Origin: Cryptomeria japonica
Lineage: Eukaryota > Streptophyta > Pinopsida > Cupressales > Cupressaceae
Assembly (NCBI RefSeq): GCF_030272615.1
Contig: NC_081412.1
Location: forward strand, 688,702,083 to 688,766,082
Direction of reading: 5' to 3'
Length of the DNA stretch: 64,000 nucleotides
Numbering within the stretch: position 1 is the first letter of the stretch; every line of letters begins with the position of its first letter. The position numbers were made by a program, and so were the translations under genes. Below the pieces are notes generated by a model. The model was not told the DNA's origin and ran no database searches. It was given only the letters and a program-made list of their open reading frames with translations. Shown piece after piece: positions 23,401-35,400 of this stretch.

Positions 23401-26400
23401 TCAATCCTAATTACGAAAGGGATTTTATCCTCTATACCTTCAGAGGAGAGTCCAACATCTCAACTATCCTAAAACAACTGAACGATGACAATTTGGAGCA
23501 GCCTATTGCTTTCTTTAGTGAGGGGCTAAAGGACTACGAGCTTAAATATAGCTATGTAGAGAAGCAGGTCCTCACTTTTGTAAGGGCATTAAAAAAGTTC
23601 AGACACATGTTGTCCAACAACAGGATCCAACTCTTAGTTCCGCATGCAAGTGTCAAAGATTTCCTTCTAAACAAGGACATCAGTGAGAAGAGGGTTGGGT
23701 GGATAACCAAGGTCATGGAGTATGACATCAACATCAAGATCAGCAAGCTTGTAAGAGGCAGGGGCCTATGTGAACAACTTGTCTCATCTTCTGAGACTAC
23801 TTCAGATTCGCCCTTGTGTTACAAGAGGATCAACCAACTAGCAACAACACTCAATTCAGTTGGGTAAGTGACATGACCACCTTCTTAATGGAAGGTAGAT
23901 ATCCCCAAGGTCTGGAGCGGAGCAAAAGAAGACACTTCAGGTTGTAGGCCATTCCCTATACCTTAGTGAATGACATTCTTTTCCGAAAAGACTCTAATGG
24001 AGTCTTACTAAGATGCATCGAGCAAAACCAAGTTAGCAGATTGCTAGAAGAATTTCATGATGGCTTTTTAGGGGGCCACTGCTCTGCAAGGACTACGGCT
24101 ATCAAAATAATGAGGGCTGGTTATTATTGGTCATCCTTATTCAATGACTCACATAGATGGGTGAAGAATTGCAAGAAATGTGATCTCTTCTCTGGGAAGC
24201 GACGACTAGCTGCCCTACCTCTTCATCCCATCCAAGTAGATCAACCATTCGCCCAATGGGGTTTAGACTTCATTGGCATGATAAACCCACCTTCTAGTGC
24301 TGGCCATAAGTGGATCTTGGCCGCAACAAATTGCATTGAGAGATGCCACTGAGGCCTCAGTGTTGGAATTTCTTGAGGGAATTGTGACAAGATTTGGTGT
24401 TCCCTCCACCATTATATCGGACAACACCAGGGCATTCGTTGGAACCCAAATCTTTTCTTGGGCAGTTAAGCATGGTGTATACTTGAAGACATCATCCAAC
24501 TATTACCCTCAGGGTAACGGCGTAGCTGAAACTTCCAACAAGAACCTCATCAAGATAATTAAAAGGACAATTGAAGACAATCTGAGGGCATGGCACACTA
24601 AATTGAGGACAGCCTTATGGGCTGATAGAATCACACCCAAGAGGGTGATTGGTAACTCCCCTTTCATGCTAGTATATGGGAAGGAAGCAAGACTCCCAAC
24701 TTCCTTGGAGTTACCCTCTCTTAACTAGCACATCAGTTGGAATTAATAGAGAATGATGCCATGACATTAAGGCTAGCAGAGCTGATAGAGCTAGAGGAGG
24801 TTAGGAGTAAGGCTATGCATACACTTGAGACTCGTCAAGGGTAGGTCAAGAAGGTTTTTGACAAAAAGGCTACTAATAGGGTCTTCAAAGAGGGAGATCT
24901 AGTTCTGAAGTGGGATGCAGACAAAGCCAAAACTAGGCGACACTCCAAATTTGATGCTATCTGGAGTGGTCCATATGTCATCACTAGTTGCAAGGAGGCC
25001 AATGCATTTCATCTCTCCAAGTTTGGTGGCGAAGTTCTTCCAATTCCAGTGAATGGGATTCATCTCAAGCCTTGCTTCTAAAGAGGGTGTTGATGACTAT
25101 GTAAATATTAGACTAGAGGTTGTTTTGCTTTCATAAGTGCTTATGCACATGCGGCATTCTCCTTAAGAGGATGTATGCTCTAGTTTTCAGTTTTCCTCCA
25201 AGTGATGGCACACACATGTTTTGGGTCTTTTCAATGACTTAGTGCCCAATGGATGCTTAAGGCTTTTGGACTTCATGCTTAGTAGGCAAGCATCCCGCAG
25301 AAATCGCCAAAAATGTTGTCATTTTTATGACACCCTTGGTCCATCAATGAGAACTGATCAGAGATATGTTCCATGGACCAGTGATGCCCCAGTTGATCAA
25401 GGATAAAAGCAGTGAAATCATGGTTTGAAGTGTTGCCTTGTCGGAAGTTCCTTGACCCTCTCTTTCTCTTCTTCGGAACCCTGAGGTTCCGAGTTTCTTT
25501 GCCTTAGCCGCTTTCTTTCCTGCTTTGGAACTCCAAGGTCCCAAAGTTCCCTTAGCTTTTCTTCTGTTCTCCTCCTCCGGAACTCCGGAACCCCGAGGTT
25601 CCGAAGTTCCTTCCCTTTGCCGCCTCTCCTTCTCCCCCGAACTCCGAAACCCCCAAGTTCCAACCCCGGAACTCGGGAACCCCCAGGTTCCCAAGTTCCT
25701 AGTTTTCCTACCCCGGAACTCCTAGGTTCCCAAGTTCTTAGTTTTCCTACCTGTTGACGTGTATTTTGTACACTATCAAACACAGAATAAAATACCTAAA
25801 GGTACCTTATCCTCTCTTGAGTAAAGCCTCTGATTGCTGAAGATATCGCGAAAAAGGATCAATCAGGATGACTTCAATGTTCTTGTATGTAGGGTCTCTA
25901 CGTGTGGATAAGCTCTTTGTGGTATGATGTGATTTGCTGGAATCACAAGGGGACTTACATTTGATGCCTGAACTTCTGATTTGCTTTGAATATTGCTGGA
26001 CACAGGATTTTACTAACTTTGACTTGAAAAAAAGGAAAAGAGAGGAGGGTGAGGAAAGAATCTAATCCTAATACTAAGGAATGTAGGAGCAATGATTGAT
26101 CTTTGATGAAATTCTAACTAGGTCTTGTTTTGACATCGCAGGACCATCTCCACAAGGCTAGTGCGATCTTCGAAGGAAAGCTTTATGATGTTCAAATCAT
26201 CACTGCAAGCATAGACACCATCAGGTTGATGCATATCAATGAAGAAGCGACAATTGAAGTTAAGCTTAAGCTGAATGATTCCAGTTGACTACACAAGGCA
26301 AGTCTGCAATCAACAAACTGCTAGTAGTATGGATATACGAATTTCACCATCAATCAAGCACATTTCTTCCACTCATCTAATAACATGAAATCAAATATGA

Positions 26401-29400
26401 GAAGTATAAAGACCATGCAAATTGTCGAATCGACCCATAAATTTCACCATTTCTTCAATGAAGTTACAAGTCTTTTACAACAACATCATGGCAACAATCT
26501 TTGCCTTCTCTCTCTACTCTACTCTAATTGCTATTCTCTCTCTATCTTCTAACTGCTTCCAACTATTCCTAACTATTCTAACTATTGCTAATTACCTTTA
26601 CAAAATGAAATGCCAGGGCTTATATAGTGCCCTCAATACAATTCGATGGCTTAGATCAATTCGAGATCAATGGCCAAGATTTTACAATGAAAACCCTAAT
26701 TAGGGTTTGTTACAACCATTACATAACATTTAATGCTTGACCAATGATAAAATTGTATTGCTTGGACACATGTCCTCTCTAGAAAATTCGACCAATGAAT
26801 AGCCGGGGTAGGTACATAGAAGTTTGTGCCACCTTCCATGAGTTAGGTACATTGAATCTGGAAATGCTGAGGTGGACCACACTGACTAGATGAGCGATGA
26901 CTGGGATGCCACCTTGTCTGACACTTGTAACTTGGTAGATATTCAACTTAATGTTGTTGAGAAGCTAGCTTTAATTAATTCATCTGGAACTATTTGCTTC
27001 CTCAACGAACCCTTGTTCTAACTTCTTGTGTCCTTGATTTGCAGGATGATGATGTACCTCGCCTTGGAATGCTGGATTGGAAGAGGTCGCCCTTGATGAC
27101 ATTAGTCCAAAGAAGGCCGTCCTTGTCGATGCTAGGCTGGATCGAAGAAGGTTGTCCTTGTCCTCGCTTGATCGTCCTTGAGGAGAGTCCTCCGACTTGT
27201 AGATCTTTCGAGCTTGGAGTCGCCATCTTGATACCTACACAACATTTCAAAATTAGTAATATATCTTGAAATCTAAAAATTAAACTTTAAAAGGAAGATT
27301 CAAGATTTTAATTTAGGAAACCTCATGATAAATCTTGAGTTATCATTTCCTAATTTAGGATTTTCAAAGCAAAATTTAAATCTTCAAAAATGGTGCCAAG
27401 GTGATTACGCCATACCTCCACTTGGGAATTAATTCTAAAAAATGATGCAAAAATAGGAGAATTCGCTAGGCAAAATGTAGATCAAGACTCCCTTTAGCAA
27501 AATGCGCCCCCTTTAGCTTGGAAAAGAACTCCATCTTCCACTAGCTTCTTCAAGATCTGGAAATTCGCCTTCAAATACCTTCAAAACATCTGGAATTTAT
27601 CCTCCAATCTAGCAAGAAATACGCCTCTCCAATAGCCTTCAAGATGAATTTCGCCCTTCTTAGTCCCCACTCCTGGTAGAAATTCGCTCCTCAAATTGCT
27701 CTTCCAAATCGCACTTGAAATGATGAGTGAATGATTTGAATAATGAAAAAAATGCCTCAAATATATAGAGCGCTCACCATTTTATTTCCATGGGCCGACT
27801 TGAAAAAATAGGCCAAAAGATAAATAAAAATTAATAAAAGAAGAGGCCGACTTGATAAAAACATTAAATAATACCCCAAGCGCTCCAATTTTATTTTATT
27901 TTTTTAAAATAATAATAATTAATTTTAAATGCCTTTATAATTAAAAAATTCGATTTTTTTTAGGCTCAAAATTAATTATTAAATACCATGCGCTTTTATT
28001 AAATGCCAAAAATATTTCAAGGTTTTATCGAATCTAGCATTTAATGTAATTTGAAGGATATTTGGCGCCCAATCATGAAAAATAATGGCTATTAACAAGA
28101 TCGCTCTGGTCCCTTGGTGAGGGACAGGAGCGATCTCATTCTAGACCTCACACTTCTTGTTTTTTTACGTCCAAGACCTCATTTTTGACGTCCAAGATGG
28201 CATTTTTACTTAGAATTTCGAGTTCAATTTATTCGATCTTTGAAATGAGTGCACTTTAAAGCATTTTCGCCCTGGTCCCTTGGTGAGGGACAGGAGCTAT
28301 TTTGCAAATCCAAGCTTATCCGTCCTTTGTTAGCCTTCCAAATTATATTCAATGGATAAATCATGTTTTCCTTGGTCTCTTCAAATCATAAAATTGTCTT
28401 GATCCTACAAGAACAGTGCAAATTTGAAATTCAAGCTCCGGTCCTTCAGTGAGGGACGGGAGCACTTTTGCAATTACAAGCCAATTCGTCCTTTGCTAGC
28501 TTTGAAAATTATCTTCAACGGATCGATTGCGTCTTCCTTCACCCACCTCAAACGTAAAACTTGTTTTTCTCTTGCCCGAATCTTGTCTTGAGGGAAAATC
28601 GCTCTGGTCCCTTGCAGAGGGACAGGAGCGCCCTAGCCAGTCACCTTGGTCCCTTGGAGAGGGACAGGGGCAAACTTGTTACTTAGGCCGATTTTCTTCA
28701 TTGTGGCGTACTTAAGTTATATTCAACGGGCAAAACATACTTCCCTTGACCTCCTCAAATCGCGAAACCACTTAAATCTTGCAAGGATAATGCGAAATTG
28801 GAATTCAAGCTCCGGTCCTTCAGTGAGGGACAGGAGCGATTTTTGCTCTCAGGGCCAAATCTTTTTACTTTTCACTTCAAATTTCCTTCGCTGAGGAAAA
28901 TATCATCTCTTTACACGCCATGAATAAAAGTTCGAGTCCAAACAAGGTCTAAAAATGTGTATATGAATAAAATCGCTCTGGTCCCTTGGTGAGGGACAGG
29001 AGCGAATTTACCTATCTAGACAAATACTCCATCATTTCATCGTCCTTAATCAAGTCTGGATGCTCTATCACGTTCATTTTGTCCTCCATCATGCCTTTGA
29101 TGTCTCAATTTGTCCAAACAAGGTCAGGAATGACTCCACTAAGCTTTTTCGCTCTGGACCCTTGGTGAGGGACATGAGCGATTCGCCTTGGACCCTTGGA
29201 GAGGGACAGGAGCATTTTTCGCGCTGGATCCTCAGTGAAGGTCAGGAGCGAAATTTGACTTTTCGAACTCTCTATCAGGACAATTTTAATGGAATATAAC
29301 ATTTAAGTATAAGTGATTCTTATACTTTAAGTTATATTCCATATATACTTTCAGGATGTTTGAGAGTGGTTTCAGACCTCCAGGAGTTATATTGCAAAAT

Positions 29401-32400
29401 CTAGTTTTTTGAGGTTTTTTATTTTCCAGATTTAGTCAAATTCAGGATCAGGACATTCCGGACTTAGCCAAATTTCAGGATCAGTACGTTCAGACTTAGC
29501 CAAATTTTCAGGACATTCCAGACTTAGCCAAATTTCAGGATCAAGACATCACTCAAGCCGGACTTGCTTATCCATGTGATCACCTGGGCGACACTCAAAA
29601 TGCAAAGGCTAACTAACAAAACCCTAAAAGACCAAAAAACAAACCCTAAAAAACAAAAAAAAAGCAAGGGTCCCCATTTGCAATGGGGCGATGTGTGAAA
29701 ACGTCACAACATCTAGCGCCACCTTGAATAAATGTTCCTGAAACATTTCAGAGATAAAGACTCGATCGACACCTAGAACCTCCGGAAAGTTCAACCTAGC
29801 TCATCAGGAGATTAGAAAATGTACTCAAAGTGGAAGGAAAATCCCTAACCAGATCAAAATACTTAGTCTTTGATTACCCAGGTGTGTGCAAGTGTATTCA
29901 TTCCGCTCGACAAGACAATTATAACCTTCAGGCTCCCCTGTGATTAGCTACGTAGTTTATGTGAACTTCAAAAGCATCCTGGATAGAGCCTCGCTGCCAG
30001 CCAGACGTCCATAGTCCCGACGAGGTTATCGCCGCAAGCTCACGAACATTGCTCCATTGCCAGCCAGGCATCTATAGCCCCGATGGAGTTACTCGCATAT
30101 TCCCCTTAGCCAATTTTGATATTTCATTTCATTTCATATTTTTTTTATTTTTTTATTTTTTTTTATTTTGTTTCATTTTTCTCATTTTTTCCTTTTGATA
30201 TTGCTTTTTCACTCCGTCAATTCCTTTGGCTCGTAAGCAGTGAAGCTTACTAGGGTTTGAGGATTGCGGTGGCGCTGAAGTCAGATTTTGGATTTTTCAC
30301 CAATCACAGCTTTGCCTGAAAACCATAATGACTCGGAGTCTATTAATGTGTGAAGATATAGTAATCAACAGATGTTGGCATCAAGACACAGAAAATGATT
30401 TCCTTCCAAGTCAAATACAGGTCCTGATCAGATGATAAAGCTGAAGAGGAACAACCTCGGATTCCGAGCACTTCATGAATAGATATCTAAGAAATGAGTC
30501 TAACATAAGATCCAGGATGTTGCCAGTGTGTGAGCAACAACACAAACACCTTTCTCACAAGATGGAGGCTCCCACTCAAGACACCTAAACTAAAGCAAAC
30601 CGACCGACAAACCGACTCAAAGCAAACTAAACTAAAACGCACACCAAAAGCAAACAACTAAACTACCCGAGCCACACTAGATCATGAGTCAAGTGACTCA
30701 AGGCAAATTAAGAACAAGGCTCAAAAGACCTCTAATCTAAAACACGAAAAGAAAACCTACTCTAAACCTATATACAAGAGTCCTAGACTCGACATGACTC
30801 AAAGAAGCAAAATATATACATGACTTTACATGATTTCTCAGGTTGTGCAACAGGAGCATGGCAAACGTGATGGTTCTCAATCGGGCAAATTCATCCTTAA
30901 ACACAGAAAGGCAAACTCCCACCATGCATTTCTCATACTCAAGCAAGTTTTCACTCAAAATGATCAACTGAGGTAATTCGTTAGGACCATGATCAATCCA
31001 GATGCAAGTTGTTTTCCCAAAATCCCCATAATCAAAATCATAATAACTTTCAAAGCTAGGATTAAGGAAAGAGACAACCTGGCGTATTTCAGGCTCAGAC
31101 GACACTGTATTGTTGGAGGTGAAGTCACCAGCTGCTTCAGGAGGTCGCCATTGATGATGAATCATTCCACGACCATCCACAACATGTTGATCTTGATTAG
31201 GAAGTTCCTCTTGAAACAAGCTCAGCGCCCCTTCGAATAGCTCAAGATTCTCTGTTTTCATTGAGATATCTTGCATAAACCAAGCATCTTCATGAAACTT
31301 TGTCAGCATATCTTCAAAAATGAGAGTCTCCTTGAGGGATTGAACTTCAAACATCTCCTCTAGTGGATCAAAGATAATCTCAGGTGGCCTTTCTTCTTCA
31401 AGTATAGTCTCGGGAGGTCGGAGCTGATGGTGGATCACATCACTCACAGTAACTTGCTTATCTTGAAAAAATTTTGGCAGTGATTCCATTTGTGTTTCCT
31501 CTACAAGATCCTTCAACACTTCCTCAAATAGCATAATGGTGATGAAATCTTCAAGCGCCCCTTCGAATTGTTCTTCATACCTGGGCTCACTTATGATGAT
31601 TTGTATCTCTTTGTTTAACATCTCAACTTGATTGTCTTCTTCAATGAGGCCATTTGAAAACTCCTGCAATTCAACCTCAAGGATTTCCTTTTGTAGCATA
31701 AGTGAGAATTCTTCAAGGAATGAGTCGTCTTCTTTAATTGCTTGTTCAACTCCTAGATCTTCCCTTATTATTGCTTGAGTATTTTCAACTGATTCTTCAA
31801 CTTTTGTTTCATGGTATTCTTTTTCAGGTGCAAGGCATGGCGAGCTATCCACTATAATACATTGTTCCTCAGGTGCATTTGTATCGTCAACGCACAATTG
31901 ATCCTTCTCACATTCAGATGTTGGAACAATGTCTTGTTCATAGGTTCTCCTAAATTCGGCTGCGAGATGTGCACCCCAAGATCTGTTCATAATGCATTCT
32001 TCCTCGGACAAAGTTGGCATTCCAAACTGGTTTCTGACTTGATTGATAGCCATTTCACATATTGAGCAAGTAAATTCAGAGTGAGGTGAGTTGTGAATTC
32101 TACACCACAATGGTAGCAATATGTTTTCAAGACGCATTTCGCCATTCAAAATGAGCTGACTCTCGATCATCCACATGAAGCTTAGAAGAGGATCCTTGCT
32201 CTCTGGGACACTGAAGTTGCCTTCTTCTGTTTCTGGCCTTGGGACATCCCAAGAGAAGATTTTTCCTTGCGCTGTCGATTCCATCCTTGATAAGTACTTC
32301 AAGCAATGCATTTCATCATGTTCGTCTGTCTCATGGACTCGACACTGCCCTTGTCTTGCAAACTCGGACAATCTTTGTGGATAAAGTTGTGTATCTAATC

Positions 32401-35400
32401 TCCACCAAAGTTCAGGAAAATCAACTTGTTGCTCCTCGTGAAACTGTTGTTGCTCCATGAGAAATCCTTTCTTTTTTGATTTTTTGATTTTTTTGATTTT
32501 CTATTTTTCACTTTTTTTGGATTTTCTATTTTTCACTTTTTTTTGGATTTTCTGGAATAAGAGAGATCTTGGATATCTCGGATTCAACTTGAACGTTCAA
32601 TTGGTTCTAGCTTGATTCCTTCTTGCGTAAGTCCAACTGACGACCCAACGATCACCTTCCGTCGAGTGTTTGAGAAAAAGCTTTCCACTGATCTTCCTTG
32701 GATTCAAGAGTTCGTGTTTGCTCACTTTTCGTCTGCTTCAATTCTGTCGAGCGTGGAGGAGGAGCAAAAGTCCTAGATAACTCCTTGCAGATTGATAGGA
32801 TCAGTTGTTCAAACAAATATCGCGATCACCGCCCTCCTTCTAGCGCCAATTCTGTTGACGTGTATTTTGTACACTATCAAACACAGAATAAAATACCTAA
32901 AGGTACCTTATCCTCTCTTGAGTAAAGCCTCTGATTGATCCTTTTTCGCGATATCTTCAGCAATCAGAGGCTTTACTCAAGAGAGGATAAGGTACCTTTA
33001 GGTATTTTATTCTGTGTTTGATAGTGTACAAAATACACGTCAACACTACCCCGGAACTCCGGAACCCTCAGGTTCCCAAGTTCATAGTTCTTCAACCCCG
33101 GAACTTTGGAACCCCCAGGTTCCCAAGTTCCTTGTTCTTCTTGACCCAGGTCTCCGAAGTTCCCCAACTACGATGACCCAGGTCTCTGAAGTTCCCCAAC
33201 TACGGTGACCCAGGTCTCCGAAGTTTTCCAAACTACTTCCGGCTTGCAACACTTCCGGATGGCGTGATCGACACTCAAAGCTTTAAATGCTCCGACAATT
33301 TTGGTGACTTATGCACCTTCTTTTGTGAAACCACAAGGGTGCATTAAATGTTTTTGGCAGGATTTCCATCAAGGGAGGTATGGGGCCATGCTTGGTGACT
33401 TGTGTCATGACTACATACTTTGACTTTGGAAGGTCAATCAATCCATCTTCTGAGGGTTTCCCTTTGTGGGTATGGCTAGGTTGCTTGCATGTACAAGCTA
33501 GGTGCATGCATTTCCCTGCACTTCTAGGCTGACATGCAGGGGTCATGATCACCCTTGCGACCATTTTCTATATAATGGCTTTTAAGCCTCATTGTAAAGG
33601 GTTCTCTCCCTGCTGCCTTGAGCTTTCTTATGCTTTTCTCTTCTCTTGAATTCTTGTAATTATTTTTGCATTTCTACAATTGTAAGTTTGGCCATTGGCC
33701 TTATAATTAATTGAAATCGCTATTCTTGCCTACCTTCAACTTATGCATGCTGTGTATGCATTCTTACCTCCATTATAAGTTAATGTTTTTTTTTTCTTTC
33801 ACATGTATGCTGTGTTAGCTTGTTTTCTAAGTGTGACTTGTGGGAATCCTTCTCCCCTGTTGACACTTAGCAAATTCTAACCTCCACACATGTATTGGGA
33901 TCATTCATACAACTGAAGTTTGTGCATTACCTGGGTATTTCAGTTAATTCTTTGTGTCATTTCGGTAGGGAGAGGAACAATCTCTTCTTCGTGTATCACC
34001 TCCCTTTATTTTAAGCATTTCTCTCTTCCCTTTCCCTCTGCAAGTTGTTAGGATAGGTTTAGGAGTTAGTTTTTAAGTGTTGAGTTGGTTCAACACCTGC
34101 ACCTGGATTGAGAAGGAAGCCGGCCTTCTCCGGAGATTCAACCCCCTTGCACAAGGTCCCACACTTCGAGGTTGTTTCAATGTTTCACAAGGTTGCTGAG
34201 TTGATAGCTCAACAAGGGTGCAAGCTTTTGTGATAACAGTATGAGAATTAAATTTTTATATAATTGTTGACACCTTTCAGGTTTGTGCAAAATGTGCATC
34301 AATACTTGCTTGGTAGAGTTAGCGCTGCCTATGAGGGTGGAACCGAGTATTCTATCCTGACCTCAACCCAAGCAAAATTTTGTCCATTTGAGCATTTCCA
34401 TGGTTGATTTTTAAAATCATTCATTTATTATAGATTAGTGTGTTTAGTGAAATTTATATATTTTATTTGAAAATATTAATTGAGCGTAAGAATTGATTAC
34501 TTGAGTCATCCTTTGACATCCTACTTCCATGAGTAGTCATTTCTTGACCTTTCTTTCATGTACATTGGTGATAATTGCAAGGCAACAAAATCTGTATGTA
34601 AAATGCTGGTGGATTGTATGCACCAATTGTGATTGATGCAGGTATCTGTCCTTAACTATATTTGATTGTCACAGGACCTAGTTACTAACTAAAGGCCAAT
34701 ATAATCACAGAATCCTCTACTTTTTATTATTGAAGACATTCTCGGATTATAAATGTTTGTAATATCTATAAATCTCTACTTCTCAGAGTTCACTAGCTTC
34801 CCCAAATGTCAATGTTATGACGATTGACACTTTAAGGAGAAAAATGCTTACTGAGTTTATTTTTTAGCTACATGGATTCCATCTCTATAGAGTCCTCACT
34901 TGAAGGTCTTAAGCTGTGTAATGCACTTAATTGATAAGATGGTGTTATTGAGCCTCCAAGCTACACCTTGCCTCCAGATCACATACAAAGCGAAGCAATA
35001 CAAGTTATTAAAGAAATATCTTGTATGCAAAGTGGAGGCCAATTCCTGGCTCTTCCTTCACAAATTTCCATCTCAAAGTATGGAAAGATTAAGCATGGGT
35101 ATTACTATTATTTTACTCTTTGAATTTAGAATGATTTTCCAATTTTCTGTTTTTGACGAGTCTACAATCCCTTCCCAGATGAAGGATTTATACAGTTGGA
35201 ATGATGTTGCACGGAGGACAGTTGTGGTATATGACCGTGCTCTGGTTTCTAGCCCTACAAATCTGCTACAGCGCCTTATGCGGTAACTGTTAATGATTTA
35301 AATTTTATGTATTTCTTAATATCAGAGCAAACATTTTGGTTTTTTGATGCTATGCTTTAAGATATTTGAATAAATGAGTTAAGTGTAGCAGGATTTTATT

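Larger units (their letters stand above)
25752..29711 (-). mobile_element. 3' LTR region of family A (inner border uncertain)
   Basis: The outer end at 25,752 is firm. The whole block to at least 29,260 is also found at 1-3,227. The inner border could be near TGTTGTGACG at 29,711 or closer to the TATA box, because no clear purine tract was found. It carries the hairpin array, a conserved block at 26,760-27,250, the palindromic telobox and the TATA box. Confidence 0.5.
25752..33045 (-). mobile_element. Nested family A retrotransposon with palindromic 5' end
   Basis: 7,294 bp between perfect CTACC target duplications. On the minus strand: a 193-bp palindrome (33,045-32,853), a primer-binding site with TGGCGCTAGAAGGAGG, one ORF (32,458-30,737), then hairpin array, telobox and TATA box, and a normal LTR 3' end at 25,752. 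Both termini read TGTTGACGTG inward, so both are U5 ends. There is no pol gene, so it is non-autonomous. Confidence 0.88.
17093..34238 (+). mobile_element. Ty3/Gypsy Tat-like LTR retrotransposon in a PIG-A intron
   Basis: LTRs begin TGTTGTCATTTTTATGAC at 17,093 and 25,314 and end GTGATAACA at 18,789 and 34,238. Flanks GTATT (17,088-17,092) and GTATG (34,239-34,243) are a 4-of-5 target duplication. Internal order is gag, CCHC-like linker, protease, extra RNase H, reverse transcriptase, RNase H, integrase. The 3' LTR is split by the family A element at 25,752-33,045. About a dozen differences in the last ~280 bp of the two LTRs, counted by eye, suggest moderate age. Several in-frame stops make it defective. 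Confidence 0.9.
25314..34238 (+). mobile_element. 3' LTR of Tat-like element, split by nested insertion
   Basis: The LTR consists of 25,314-25,751 and 33,051-34,238 (1,626 bp together). It is interrupted by 25,752-33,045 with duplicated CTACC (25,747-25,751 and 33,046-33,050). It matches the 5' LTR throughout, with fewer minisatellite and 32-bp units. Confidence 0.9.

Noticed and set aside
28098-29252. CRISPR-like array of spaced repeats
   Set aside because: The repeats are imperfect hairpins with ~135-bp AT-rich spacers inside a plant retrotransposon; there are no cas genes and the setting is eukaryotic.
25752-33045. DNA transposon with long terminal inverted repeats (TGTTGACG ends)
   Set aside because: Both ends are inverted, but only 85 bp at one side is paired within a local palindrome; a primer-binding site, 5-bp duplication and LTR features show it is a retrotransposon.
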